A stretch of DNA of 64,000 nt. Source: Variovorax sp. PMC12. GTDB lineage: Bacteria > Pseudomonadota > Gammaproteobacteria > Burkholderiales > Burkholderiaceae_C. The stretch spans positions 5,201,501 through 5,265,500 of the forward strand of contig NZ_CP027773.1 of assembly GCF_003019815.1 (NCBI RefSeq). The letters run 5' to 3'. The translations under genes and the position numbers were made by a program. The notes below the pieces were generated by a model. It was not told the DNA's origin, did no database searches, and worked only from the letters and a program-made list of their open reading frames with translations. Numbering within the stretch: position 1 is the stretch's first letter; each line of letters begins with the position of its first letter. Below are positions 26,811 to 35,548 of the stretch, in pieces.

Positions 26811-27761
26811 TCAGTGCGAAGCGACGTAGACAGATGAGGGCAACGGGTCGGGCAGCGCGAACGCCTTGCGCATGCGCTCCGCTTCTTCGGCGGGGCCGCG
26901 TCCGAACATGCGCTTGAATTCGCGGCTGAACTGCGACGCGCTCTCGTAGCCGACTTGCGAACCGGCCACGGCTGCAGTCACCTCGCTGCGGGCCATGATC
27001 AGCCGTGCCTGATGCAGCCGCGTCGACTTGAGGTACTGCATGGGCGAAGTGGCCGTGACCGTCTTGAAGTGCGCATGGAACGACTGCGGGCTCATGCCGG
27101 CCTCGCCGGCCAGTTGACCGATGTCGAGCGCTTCCGCAAAAGAGGCGTGGATCTTCCGGATGGCTTTCGCGATCTTGCCGAACTGTCCTTGCCGCGTGAG
27201 CGCATTGCGCATCGAGGCGCCCTGCTCGCCGGTGAGCACGCGAAAGTAGATCTCGCGCACCAGCGCCGGACCGAGCACCACTGCTTCCAAAGGGACGCGC
27301 ATGACTTCGAGAAAGCGCAGCACCGACTGAGCGAGCATGGCGTCCATCGGCGTGGACATCAGGCCCCGGGGTGCGGCCTGCGCCGCCAGCCCCTGTTCGT
27401 CGAGTTGGAGCATGAGTTCGGCGGCCACGCTGAAGTCGAGCCGGAAATAGATGGCCAGCAAAGGTTCTTCGGCGGTGGCGTCCGTTTCCATCGAGAACGG
27501 CACCGGCACCGACACTGCCAGGTAATGCTGTGCGTCGTACAGATACACCTCGTCGCCGAGAAAGCCGCGCTTGCGGCCCTGGCAGACGATCACGATGCCA
27601 GGGTCATACAGCACCGGCGCGCGGCTCAAGGGGCGGTTCGAGCGCAGGAAGCGCACATCGGGCAGGGCGGTGAGGTTGTAGCCTTCCGTCGGCGCGAGGG
27701 AGCCGAGCAGTTCGACCATGCGTGCCTGCATGGCCAATGGCGGGAGCGGAGGCACGGTCAT
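26811..27761 (-). CDS. AraC-family transcriptional regulator
   Basis: A 316-residue regulator with an N-terminal cupin-like AraC_N domain (about 25-180: YDPGIVIVCQGRKRGFLGDEVY...) and a C-terminal double helix-turn-helix (about 215-305: DIGQLAGEAGMSPQSFHAHFK and AAVAGSQVGYESASQFSREFKRMFG). ATG 27761 is chosen since the family starts near MVELL; a longer in-frame start at 27902 would intrude on the divergent promoter. It is divergent from an SDR gene with a 157-bp gap, a common arrangement in which the regulator activates the dehydrogenase. Confidence 0.87.
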   Translation of the reverse strand: MTVPPLPPLAMQARMVELLGSLAPTEGYNLTALPDVRFLRSNRPLSRAPVLYDPGIVIVCQGRKRGFLGDEVYLYDAQHYLAVSVPVPFSMETDATAEEPLLAIYFRLDFSVAAELMLQLDEQGLAAQAAPRGLMSTPMDAMLAQSVLRFLEVMRVPLEAVVLGPALVREIYFRVLTGEQGASMRNALTRQGQFGKIAKAIRKIHASFAEALDIGQLAGEAGMSPQSFHAHFKTVTATSPMQYLKSTRLHQARLIMARSEVTAAVAGSQVGYESASQFSREFKRMFGRGPAEEAERMRKAFALPDPLPSSVYVASH

Positions 27762-27918
27762 CGTGGGTGGGGGCGGGGTGTTCGATGCGGCCAATTTGCC
27801 AGATCGGGCCGCCTCTTTCCAGCGGGCTGGAGTTTCAGGCAAGCAACTCAGCGAGACGGGCATTCCTGTTGCAGGCCCCGTTTCATAGCATGAGGCATCC
27901 ATTTCTCAAGGAGCCCAC

Positions 27919-28761
27919 ATGGCTGCATCTTCCTCCAGGACATTCCTCATCACCGGCGTCAGCTCGGGCTTTGGTGACGCCTTCGCGCGGGCTGCGCTCG
28001 CGGACGGCCACGTCGTCGTCGGCACCGTGCGAGGCGAGGCTGCGCGCGGCGCCTTCGAAGCACTCGCCCCTGGCCGCGCCCATGCCGTGATGCTCGACGT
28101 GACCGACTTCGACGCCATCGAGCCGCTTGTAGCCGCCGTCATGCAACGGGTCGGGCCTATCGACGTACTCGTGAACAACGCGGGCTACGGCCACGAGGGC
28201 ACGCTCGAGGAATCCGGCCTCGATGCGATGCGTCGCCAGTTCGACGTCAACGTCTTCGGCGCCGTAGCCATGACCAAGGCCGTCCTGCCGTCAATGCGCG
28301 AGCGCCGCAGCGGGCATATCGTCAACATCACTTCGATGGGCGGCTTCATCACGATGCCCGGCATCGCGTATTACTGCGGCAGCAAGTTCGCGCTCGAAGG
28401 TATTTCGGAAGTGCTGGCCAAGGAAGTCGCAGGCTTCGGCGTGAAGGTGACCGCGGTTGCGCCAGGCTCCTTTCGCACCGATTGGGCCGGGCGTTCGATG
28501 GTGCGCACGGAACGCACGCTGCCCGACTACGACGCGCTGTTCGAACCGATCCGCAAGGCGCGCCAGGAGAAAGACGGCAAGCAGGCGGGCGACCCCGCCA
28601 AAGCCGCGCAAGCCTTGCTGCGCATCGTGGCCGACGAGAACCCGCCAGTGCATCTGTTGCTCGGCAGGGACGCGCTCCGGTTGGTACGGGACAAGCTGGC
28701 GGTCATGTCGAGCGAGATCGATGCGTGGGAACTGCTGTCGGCCTCGACGGACCACGACTGA
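27919..28761 (+). CDS. Short-chain dehydrogenase/reductase
   Basis: A 280-residue classical SDR. The NAD(P)-binding motif is TGVSSGFG (about 12-19), NNAG is at about 90-93, and the catalytic tetrad includes Ser in NITSMGG and the YxxxK pair in YYCGSKF (about 154-160). The Gly-rich loop followed by a basic residue (GTVRGE) suggests NADP(H). The C-terminal extension resembles SDRs annotated as oxidoreductases of unknown substrate. It is divergent from an AraC regulator. AAGGAG lies ahead of the ATG. Confidence 0.9.
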   Translation: MAASSSRTFLITGVSSGFGDAFARAALADGHVVVGTVRGEAARGAFEALAPGRAHAVMLDVTDFDAIEPLVAAVMQRVGPIDVLVNNAGYGHEGTLEESGLDAMRRQFDVNVFGAVAMTKAVLPSMRERRSGHIVNITSMGGFITMPGIAYYCGSKFALEGISEVLAKEVAGFGVKVTAVAPGSFRTDWAGRSMVRTERTLPDYDALFEPIRKARQEKDGKQAGDPAKAAQALLRIVADENPPVHLLLGRDALRLVRDKLAVMSSEIDAWELLSASTDHD

Positions 28762-28762
28762 C

Positions 28763-29218
28763 GGCTTCGACGAAGCGCTTCTCGATGTGCTGAAGTCCTG
28801 GGATCGCGTGGCGCACAAGCCGTCCATTCTCCAAGCCATGCTGTCCATCCTGCCGCACACCGATGTGCAGGAGGCAATAAGCGCTGTGAGGTCGAGCGGA
28901 AAGCGGTGCTACATCGCCAGCAACCAGCAGGCCCTGCGTGCGAGGTTCATGTCGACCGAACTGGGCTATGCGTCGATGTTCGATGGAGAGTTGTACTCAT
29001 GCGCGCTGGGTGCCGCGAAACCCAGCATGCTCCACTTCGAGCGAGCATTGAAGGCGGTTGGCGCCGATGCAAGCACGACGCTGTTCATCGACGACAGGCT
29101 CGAGAATGTGGAAGGAGCCCGCCGGGCCGGGCTGCACGCCTTCCTGTACGACGGGCGCAGTGGAGCCGCCGTGCTGAAGTCCCATCTGCGCAAGTTCGGT
29201 GTCTTGGCGCCACAGTGA
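28763..29218 (+). pseudogene. HAD-superfamily hydrolase lacking the catalytic N-terminus
   Basis: The frame following the SDR stop encodes a HAD phosphatase from the cap region to the end: motif II (YIASNQQ), motif III Lys (AAKPSMLHFERAL) and motif IV (TLFIDDRLENVEGARRAG). Motif I, the DxDxT nucleophile region, is absent because the sequence runs directly back into the SDR gene with no start or ribosome site. The first ATG is at 28838, leaving 126 residues that could not catalyse phosphoryl transfer. A 5' deletion that brought the SDR gene next to the remnant is the simplest explanation. Confidence 0.75.
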
Positions 29219-29237
29219 GCGCCAGCCCTGAGACGCG

Positions 29238-30002
29238 TCAGCGCGTCGCAACGATGAAGAGCCGCGGAAACGGCAGCAGCACGCTGCCGTCCTTCAGCGC
29301 CGGATAGGCCTTCGCGACGGCTGCCAGGTAGCTCGCGAGAAAGCCCGCCTGCTGCTCCGCGTCGAGCAGCCCAAGGTACGGCCGCAACGCCGAGCCCTTG
29401 AACCATTCGACCACCGCCGGCGCGCCACCCGCCAGCGGGTGGTAGTAGGTGGTGCGCCACACGTCCACGCGGCTGCAATGCGGTTGCAGCATCTCGTAGT
29501 AGTCGATGGCGCCGTGCCGCGCCGGGTGGCGCACGTCGCCGATGCGGTCGGCCCAGCGCGGGTCTTTCGCTGTTTCGCGGGCGAGCCGGTGCGCGGGTTC
29601 TTCGAGGTTGTCGGGCGTCTGGATCGCGAGGTTGCCGCCGGGCGCGAGCTGCTGCGCCAGCCGGGGGTAGAGCGTGGCGTGGTCGGGCAGCCATTGCAGC
29701 GAGGCGTTGGCCAGGATCACGTCGACCGGCTGCGCGGGCCGCCAGGTGGCGATGTCGGCCACCTCGAAGTTCACGCCGGGCATGCGCTTGCGTGCGGCCT
29801 GGATCATGTCGTCGGAGCTGTCCATGCCGCTGACCAGCGCGCCGGGAAAGCGTTGCGCCAGCACTTCGGTGGAGTTGCCGGGGCCGCAGCCCAGGTCGAC
29901 GGCGCTGCGCACTTCGCGCTGCGGCAGGGCGGCCACGAGGTCGCGCACGGGGCGGGTGCGTTCTTCTTCGAAGGCTGAATATTGCTTGGCTGACCAGGTC
30001 AT
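29238..30002 (-). CDS. tam: Trans-aconitate 2-methyltransferase
   Basis: A 254-residue SAM-dependent methyltransferase. It begins MTWSAKQYSAFEEERTRP, the typical opening of Tam, with the SAM-binding motif VDLGCGPGNSTE at about 35-46 and the acidic motif II region SGMDSSDDMI. Tam methyl-esterifies trans-aconitate, a by-product that inhibits aconitase. It is divergent from a LysR-type gene (92 bp), which may control it. Length and the conserved motifs match the family closely. Confidence 0.88.
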   Translation of the reverse strand: MTWSAKQYSAFEEERTRPVRDLVAALPQREVRSAVDLGCGPGNSTEVLAQRFPGALVSGMDSSDDMIQAARKRMPGVNFEVADIATWRPAQPVDVILANASLQWLPDHATLYPRLAQQLAPGGNLAIQTPDNLEEPAHRLARETAKDPRWADRIGDVRHPARHGAIDYYEMLQPHCSRVDVWRTTYYHPLAGGAPAVVEWFKGSALRPYLGLLDAEQQAGFLASYLAAVAKAYPALKDGSVLLPFPRLFIVATR

Positions 30003-30060
30003 CGCGGGGTTCCTTTGCTGTTCTGGCGGCGAGTCTGCCGAGCAGGGAGCGCTACGTAAA

Positions 30061-30090
30061 ATGAATTTATTCTGCCCATTGATTCATAAA
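30061..30090. promoter_or_regulatory. Candidate LysR operator between tam and the LysR gene
   Basis: ATGAAT (30061-30066) and ATTCAT (30082-30087) form an interrupted dyad in the otherwise G+C-rich 92-bp divergent gap. A-T-rich dyads of this kind, including a T-N11-A core, are where LysR-type regulators bind. It lies just before the LysR start at 30095. Confidence 0.35.
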
Positions 30091-30094
30091 TCTG

Positions 30095-31006
30095 ATGAAG
30101 ATCGACATCCTCGGCATCCAGGCTTTCGTGGCCATTGCCGACGAAGGCAGCTTCCAGGCAGCGGCCGGCGCGCTCAACGTCACGCAGACCGCCATCACGC
30201 AGCGGCTGCGCAAGCTCGAGGACTTCCTGGGCGTGGCGCTGGTGGAGCGCACCACGCGCTCGGTGGCGCTCACCACCATCGGCCGCGACTTCGTGCCGCG
30301 CGCGCGGCGGCTGCTGGTGGAACTGGCCGATTCGCTGCTCGAGATCCGCGAGACCGGCAAGGCGGAGCGCGGCGACGTGTCGATCGCCTGCGTGCCCACG
30401 GCGGGCGTGCAGTTCCTGCCGCGCATCATGCAGGCCTATTCGGCCAGGCATCCGCACAACCGCATCAAGATACTGGACCACTCGTCATCGGCGGTGGCGA
30501 ATGCGGTGCTGCACCGCGAGGTCGAGTTCGGCATCGGCATGGCGGGCGCGCACGCGCCGGAGCTGCAGAGCGTGCCGCTGATCGAGGACGAATACGTGCT
30601 CATCTGCCACGAGGCGCATCCGCTGGCGCAGCGCAAGCGCATCGCCTGGCGCCAGCTCGAACCGCACCCGCTGATCTTCGCGGGCCACGCAAGCGAGAAC
30701 CGGCCGCTGCTCGACCTGGCGCTGGGCGCGGCCGCCGCCAACCTGAAGCCCTTCTACGAAGTGCAGCGCAGCTCGACGGCAGTGGGGCTGGTCGCCGAGC
30801 GCGTGGCGGCCGCCGTGGTGCCGCGGCTTGCGCTGCAGAAAGGCGCCTACCCCACGCTGCGGATCGTCGAGCTCACGGAGCCCAAGGTGTCGCGCACGCT
30901 GGTGCTGATGACGCGCAAGACGGCGCGGCTCTCGCCGGCCGCGCAGGCGCTGTATGACCTGATCGAGGCGCAGGCCTCGGTGGCGACCGCTCCGCGCCGG
31001 CGCTGA
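30095..31006 (+). CDS. LysR-family transcriptional regulator
   Basis: A 303-residue regulator. The helix-turn-helix occupies about residues 18-40 (GSFQAAAGALNVTQTAITQRLRKLE), followed by the linker helix and a periplasmic-binding-protein-like effector domain (VSIACVPTAGVQFLPRIM...). It is divergent from tam and converges, 12 bp apart, with the RND pump gene. Control of tam is the natural guess from position. The effector cannot be predicted. Confidence 0.88.
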   Translation: MKIDILGIQAFVAIADEGSFQAAAGALNVTQTAITQRLRKLEDFLGVALVERTTRSVALTTIGRDFVPRARRLLVELADSLLEIRETGKAERGDVSIACVPTAGVQFLPRIMQAYSARHPHNRIKILDHSSSAVANAVLHREVEFGIGMAGAHAPELQSVPLIEDEYVLICHEAHPLAQRKRIAWRQLEPHPLIFAGHASENRPLLDLALGAAAANLKPFYEVQRSSTAVGLVAERVAAAVVPRLALQKGAYPTLRIVELTEPKVSRTLVLMTRKTARLSPAAQALYDLIEAQASVATAPRRR

Positions 31007-31018
31007 CGGCACGGTTGC

Positions 31019-34000
31019 TCAGGCCGCCTGTTTCGTCCCCAGCCTGCTTCTGCCCCAGCGCCCCGCCAGCCGCTTCACCAGCAGGTAGAACAGCGGCACG
31101 AAGAAGATGCCCAGCGCGGTGGCCGTCAGCACGCCGCCGAACACGCCGGTGCCGATGGCCACCTGGCTCGCGGAGCCCGCGCCCGTGGCCAGCGCCAGCG
31201 GCACCACGCCGGCCAGGAAGGCCAGCGAGGTCATCAGGATCGGCCGCAGCCGCAGGCGCGCGCCCTCGGCCACCGCGTCGAGCAGCGGCACGCCGCGGCG
31301 CAGCGCCGCTTCCGCGAACTCGATGATCAGGATCGCGTTCTTGGCCGACAGCCCGATGGTCGCGAGCAGGCCGACCTGGAAGTAGATGTCGTTCGACAGC
31401 CCGCGCAGCGACGCGGCAATCACCGCGCCCAGCACGCCCAGCGGAATCACCAGCATCACCGAGAACGGCACCGACCAGCTTTCGTACAGCGCGGCCAGGC
31501 ACAGGAACACCACGAGGATCGACACCGCGAACAGCAGCGGCGCCTGCCCGCCCGACAGGCGCTCCTGGTAGGACAGCCCGCTCCATGCGTGGCCGGTGCC
31601 CGCCTGCTTCCTGGCGATGGCCTCGACCGCAGACATGGCCGTGCCGGAGCTCGTGCCCTGCGCGGCCGCGCCCTGGATCTGCACCGCGGGCAGGCCGTTG
31701 TAGCGCTCCAGCTGCGACGCGCCCTGCGACCAGCGCGTGGTGGCGAAGGCCGAGAACGGCGTCATCGCGCCGGTGCTGCCGCGCACGAACCACTGGCCCA
31801 TGTCCTCGGGGGCCGAGCGGTAGGGCGCGTCGGCCTGCACGTACACGCGCTTCACGCGGCCGCGGTCGATGAAGTCGTTGACGTAGTTGCCGCCCCAGGC
31901 AATGCCCAGCGTGGTGTTCACGTCGTCCAGCGACAGCCGCAGCGCCGACGCCTTGACCTGGTCAATGTCGACCTGCAGCTGCGGCGTGTTGGCGATGCTG
32001 TTGGCGCGCACCGACTGCAGGCGCCTGTCCTTGTTGGCGTCGCGCACCAGCGCCTCGCGCTTGTGCACCAGCTTGTCGGGGCCCATGCCGGAGGTGTCCT
32101 GCAGCCAGAACTCGAAGCCGTTGGACTGGCCCAGGCCCTCGATGGGCGGCGGCACCATGCCGTAGACCTCGGCGTCGCGCTGCTGCTTCGAGAGCGCGGC
32201 GCTCGCGCGCTCGACGATGGCGTGCGCACGCTTTTCCGGGTCCTTGCGCTGCGACCAGTCCTTGAGCGAGACGAAGGCCATGCCCGTGTGCTGCCCCGAG
32301 CCGGCATAGCTCCAGCCCGCCAGCGTGAAGATGGTGTCGGTGGTGTCCTTCTCGGTTTCCAGGAAGTGCTTCTCGACCGCCCTGTTCACGGCGTCGGTGC
32401 GGCTCTGCGTGGCGCCGGCCGGCAGCGAGACCTGCACCATCACGCTGCCCTGGTCTTCCTCCGGCAGGAAACCGCCAGGCAGGCCCAGGTACAGCAGGCC
32501 CATGCCCGCCACGATGGCGGCATACACGGCGGTGAAGCGCAGCGGCTTGCGCAGCATGCGGCCCAGCAGCCCCACATAGCGGCCCTGCGCGGCGTCGAAG
32601 CGCCGGTTGAACGCACCGAGGAAACCGCGCGTGCGCGGCGGCACGCCCGGCTTCAGGAAGCGTGCGCACAGCGCCGGGATCAGCACGATGGCCACCAACA
32701 CCGACAGCGCCATCGACGCGATGATCGTCACCGAGAACTGCCGGTAGATCACGCCCACCGAGCCGCCGAAGAAGGTCATCGGCAGGAACACCGCCGACAC
32801 CACCACCGCAATGCCCACCAGCGCGCCGGTGATCTCCTTCATCGACTTGATGGTGGCGGCCTTCGCGTCGAGCCCTTCCTCGTGCATGACGCGCTCGACG
32901 TTCTCCACCACCACGATGGCGTCGTCCACCAGCAGGCCGATGGCCAGCACCATGCCGAACAGCGTGAGCACGTTGATCGAATAGCCGAAGGCCGCCAGCA
33001 CGCCGAAGGTGCCCAGCAGCACCACCGGCACGGTGATGGCCGGGATCACGGTGGCGCGCCAGTTCTGCAGGAACAGGAACATCACCACCACCACCAGCGC
33101 GATGGCCTCCAGGAGCGTCTTGAGCACCGACTGGATCGAGATCTTCACGAAGCGCGTGGTGTCCTCCGCATAGGCCACGCGCAGGCCGGCGGGCAGCGAG
33201 GGCTCCATTTCGGCGATGCGCGCCTTCACCGCCCTGGCGGTGGTCAGCGCATTGGCGCCGGGCGCCAGCATGATGGCCGCGCCGGCTGCGGGGTGGCCGT
33301 TCAGGCGCGTGGTTTCAGCGTACGACTCGTTGCCGATTTCCACGCGCGCCACGTCGCCCAGCCGCACCACGGCGCCGTCGGCCTGGGTCTTGAGCACGAT
33401 GCCGCGGAACTGCTCGGGCGTCTGCAGCCGCGAGAGCGCGGTCACGGTCGCGTTGAGCTGCTGGCCGGCGGGCGACGGCCGCGCGCCGATCTCGCCGACC
33501 GACACCTGCGTGTTCTGCGCGGTGATGGCGGCGGTGATGTCCGACGGCATCAGCTGGTAGCTCGCCAGCCGGTGCGGGTCGAGCCAGATGCGCATCGCAT
33601 ACGCCGCGCCGAAGGCCTGCACCGAGCCCACGCCGTCGACGCGGCTCACCGGGTCGCGCAGGTTGCTGGCCATCCAGTCGGCCACGTCGGTGTCGGTGCG
33701 GCGGTCGGTCGCGTCGTAGAGCGCCACGATCAGCAGGAAGTTGTTCTGCGACTTGTAGACCGTCACGCCCTGTTGCTGCACCGCCTGCGGCAGCCGGCTG
33801 GTGGCCTGGCTGACCTTGTTCTGCACCTGCACCTGCGCGGTGTCGGGGTCGATGCCCTGGCGGAAGGTGATGCTGATGTCGGCATAGCCGGCCGAGCTGC
33901 TCGTCGACTTGAAGTACAGCAGGCCGTCGATGCCCTTGAGCTGCTGCTCGAGCACCTGCGTCACGCTGTTCTCCACCGCCTGCGCCGATGCGCCGGGGTA

Positions 34001-34147
34001 GTTGGCCGAGACGACGACGGTGGGCGGCGCGATGTCCGGGTACTGCGAAACCGGCAGCGTGCGTATGGCCACGCCGCCCGCCAGCATGATGAGGATGGCG
34101 ATGACCCATGCGAACACGGGCCGGTGGATGAAGAAATTCGCGATCAC
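31019..34147 (-). CDS. RND multidrug efflux transporter, HAE1 (AcrB/MexB) type
   Basis: A 1042-residue inner-membrane proton/drug antiporter, the usual length for HAE1 pumps. It shows the expected repeats: N-terminal helix (FFIHRPVFAWVIAILIMLAGG), GLLVDDAIVVVENVERVM in the helix 4 region with the two Asp residues of the proton relay, and the C-terminal half ending LFYLLVKRLAGRWG. The large periplasmic loops are complete. The adaptor gene precedes it with a 10-bp gap. No outer-membrane channel gene is present, so the pump probably borrows a TolC/OprM-type channel from elsewhere. Substrates cannot be deduced. Confidence 0.93.
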   Translation of the reverse strand: MIANFFIHRPVFAWVIAILIMLAGGVAIRTLPVSQYPDIAPPTVVVSANYPGASAQAVENSVTQVLEQQLKGIDGLLYFKSTSSSAGYADISITFRQGIDPDTAQVQVQNKVSQATSRLPQAVQQQGVTVYKSQNNFLLIVALYDATDRRTDTDVADWMASNLRDPVSRVDGVGSVQAFGAAYAMRIWLDPHRLASYQLMPSDITAAITAQNTQVSVGEIGARPSPAGQQLNATVTALSRLQTPEQFRGIVLKTQADGAVVRLGDVARVEIGNESYAETTRLNGHPAAGAAIMLAPGANALTTARAVKARIAEMEPSLPAGLRVAYAEDTTRFVKISIQSVLKTLLEAIALVVVVMFLFLQNWRATVIPAITVPVVLLGTFGVLAAFGYSINVLTLFGMVLAIGLLVDDAIVVVENVERVMHEEGLDAKAATIKSMKEITGALVGIAVVVSAVFLPMTFFGGSVGVIYRQFSVTIIASMALSVLVAIVLIPALCARFLKPGVPPRTRGFLGAFNRRFDAAQGRYVGLLGRMLRKPLRFTAVYAAIVAGMGLLYLGLPGGFLPEEDQGSVMVQVSLPAGATQSRTDAVNRAVEKHFLETEKDTTDTIFTLAGWSYAGSGQHTGMAFVSLKDWSQRKDPEKRAHAIVERASAALSKQQRDAEVYGMVPPPIEGLGQSNGFEFWLQDTSGMGPDKLVHKREALVRDANKDRRLQSVRANSIANTPQLQVDIDQVKASALRLSLDDVNTTLGIAWGGNYVNDFIDRGRVKRVYVQADAPYRSAPEDMGQWFVRGSTGAMTPFSAFATTRWSQGASQLERYNGLPAVQIQGAAAQGTSSGTAMSAVEAIARKQAGTGHAWSGLSYQERLSGGQAPLLFAVSILVVFLCLAALYESWSVPFSVMLVIPLGVLGAVIAASLRGLSNDIYFQVGLLATIGLSAKNAILIIEFAEAALRRGVPLLDAVAEGARLRLRPILMTSLAFLAGVVPLALATGAGSASQVAIGTGVFGGVLTATALGIFFVPLFYLLVKRLAGRWGRSRLGTKQAA

Positions 34148-34157
34148 GTCGGGTTGC

Positions 34158-35312
34158 TCAATCTGCGGAAGAAGCCGTGGCGGTGTTCGCGGCCGTCACC
34201 GGTACCGGCTTCACCTTGGCTCCGGGCTGGGCGCGCTGCAGCCCGTCGACCACCAGGCGGTCGCCTTCGCGCAGGCCCTTGCTCACGATCCACTGGTCGC
34301 CCGTGGTGGTGCGCAGCTCCAGTGCGCGCAACTCGACCTTGTCGCCCGCGCCGACCACCAGGGCGGTGGGCTCGCCTTTCTCGTTGCGTGCCACGCCGCG
34401 CTGCGGCGCGAGGATGGCCTGCCGCTCCACGCCGGACTCGACCTGCGCGCGCACGTACATGCCGGGCAGCAGCAACCCCTGCGGGTTCGGGAACTCCGCG
34501 CGCAGCGTGACCGAGCCCGTGGCCGGATCGACCGCGACTTCGGAGAACTTCATGGTGCCCGTGTGCGAATAGGGCAGGCCGTCTTCCATGCGCAGGCCGA
34601 CCTGCGCGCTGGCGGGCGCCATGTCGCCGGAGATGAAGCGGCGCTTGAGCCGCGTCAGATCCAGGCTCGACTGCACCACGTCGACATAGATCGGGTCCAG
34701 CCGCTGGATGGTGGCCAGCGCCACCGTCTGGCCCGGCGCCACCAGCGCGCCTTCGGTCACGCTGGAGCGCCCGATGCGTCCCGCGATGGGCGCGGTGATG
34801 CGGGTGAAGCCGAGGTTGATGCGCGCCGCCTTCACCGCCGCTTGCGCGGCCTTCACGCCGGCCTCTGCCTGCACCAGCGCGGCCTGCGCCTCCTCGTGCT
34901 CCTGGCGGCTCACCGCATTGGCCTTGACCAGTTCGCCGAAGCGCCCGGCCTTGCCCCGCAGGCTCGCGATGCCGGCCTGCGAGGTGGCGAGCGCGGCCTG
35001 GGCCTGTTCGTGCGCGGCCTCGAAGGGGCCGGGCTCGATCTCATAAAGCACCTGGCCCGCGCGGACCATGCTGCCTTCCTCGAACAGGCGCTTGCGCACG
35101 ATGCCGTTGACCTGCGGCCGCACTTCGGACACGCGGAAAGCGGCGGTGCGGCCCGCCAGTTCGGTGTGCACCGGTACGTCGGTGGCACGCAGCGTGACCA
35201 CGCCGACTTCGGGCGGCGGCGTGTCGGCGGTGGCGGGAGGCTGCTTGGCGCCGCATGCGGCGAGCACGAGCACGGAAAGCAGCGAAAGCGAAAACAGGAG
35301 CTTGGAGGTCAT
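34158..35312 (-). CDS. RND efflux periplasmic adaptor (membrane-fusion) lipoprotein
   Basis: A 384-residue adaptor that bridges the RND pump and an outer-membrane channel. The lipobox LVLAAC places the lipidated Cys at residue 20. The lipoyl/barrel-sandwich halves (VNGIVRKRLFEEGSMV and ITAPIAGRIGRSSVTEGALV) flank a long coiled hairpin (about residues 85-150), followed by beta-barrel and membrane-proximal domains (RGVARNEKGEPTALVV). ATG 35312 is chosen because the signal peptide starts there. The promoter region carries two dyads. It is the first gene of the pump operon. Confidence 0.92.
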   Translation of the reverse strand: MTSKLLFSLSLLSVLVLAACGAKQPPATADTPPPEVGVVTLRATDVPVHTELAGRTAAFRVSEVRPQVNGIVRKRLFEEGSMVRAGQVLYEIEPGPFEAAHEQAQAALATSQAGIASLRGKAGRFGELVKANAVSRQEHEEAQAALVQAEAGVKAAQAAVKAARINLGFTRITAPIAGRIGRSSVTEGALVAPGQTVALATIQRLDPIYVDVVQSSLDLTRLKRRFISGDMAPASAQVGLRMEDGLPYSHTGTMKFSEVAVDPATGSVTLRAEFPNPQGLLLPGMYVRAQVESGVERQAILAPQRGVARNEKGEPTALVVGAGDKVELRALELRTTTGDQWIVSKGLREGDRLVVDGLQRAQPGAKVKPVPVTAANTATASSAD

Positions 35313-35401
35313 GGCCGTCGAGAAACGCGTTTCGGCGCGAGCCGGAGTCGTCCGGGTCGCGCGGGTGTGATTTGCACAAAGTTGGTGCATTGTGCCGCTC
35401 G

Positions 35402-35416
35402 TGTTGCGTCGCAACA
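35402..35416. promoter_or_regulatory. Perfect palindrome upstream of the RND operon (repressor operator candidate)
   Basis: TGTTGCG-T-CGCAACA is a perfect 7-bp dyad with one central base. A second dyad, TGCAC (35373-35377)/GTGCA (35385-35389), lies between it and the adaptor gene. Such sites are typical of TetR- or MarR-type repressors of RND pumps, but no such gene is adjacent. Confidence 0.5.
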
Positions 35417-35477
35417 TGAAGAATTCCTTAGCCTTCCAAGGGCTGAAACCAACGACAAAAAGCCCATGCAGGCACGA

Positions 35478-35509
35478 GCCCGCCGCCACGTCGATCCGTG
35501 GCGGCGGGC
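35478..35509 (-). terminator. 13-bp perfect hairpin downstream of the Rrf2 gene
   Basis: GCCCGCCGCCACG (35478-35490) pairs perfectly with CGTGGCGGCGGGC (35497-35509) around a 6-base loop. On the minus strand a TTTTT run follows 16 bases later. It sits 40 bp after the stop of the IscR-like gene and separates it from the RND operon promoter. Confidence 0.65.
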
Positions 35510-35548
35510 CCTGCCGCATGGGCCGCTATGGCGGTGGCTGGCTTGGAG

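Noticed and set aside
31589..34510. A 973-codon open frame on the plus strand opposite the RND pump genes
   Set aside because: It is antisense to a complete HAE1 pump and reads as His/Arg/Gly-rich repeats with no domain; a by-product of third-position G/C bias.
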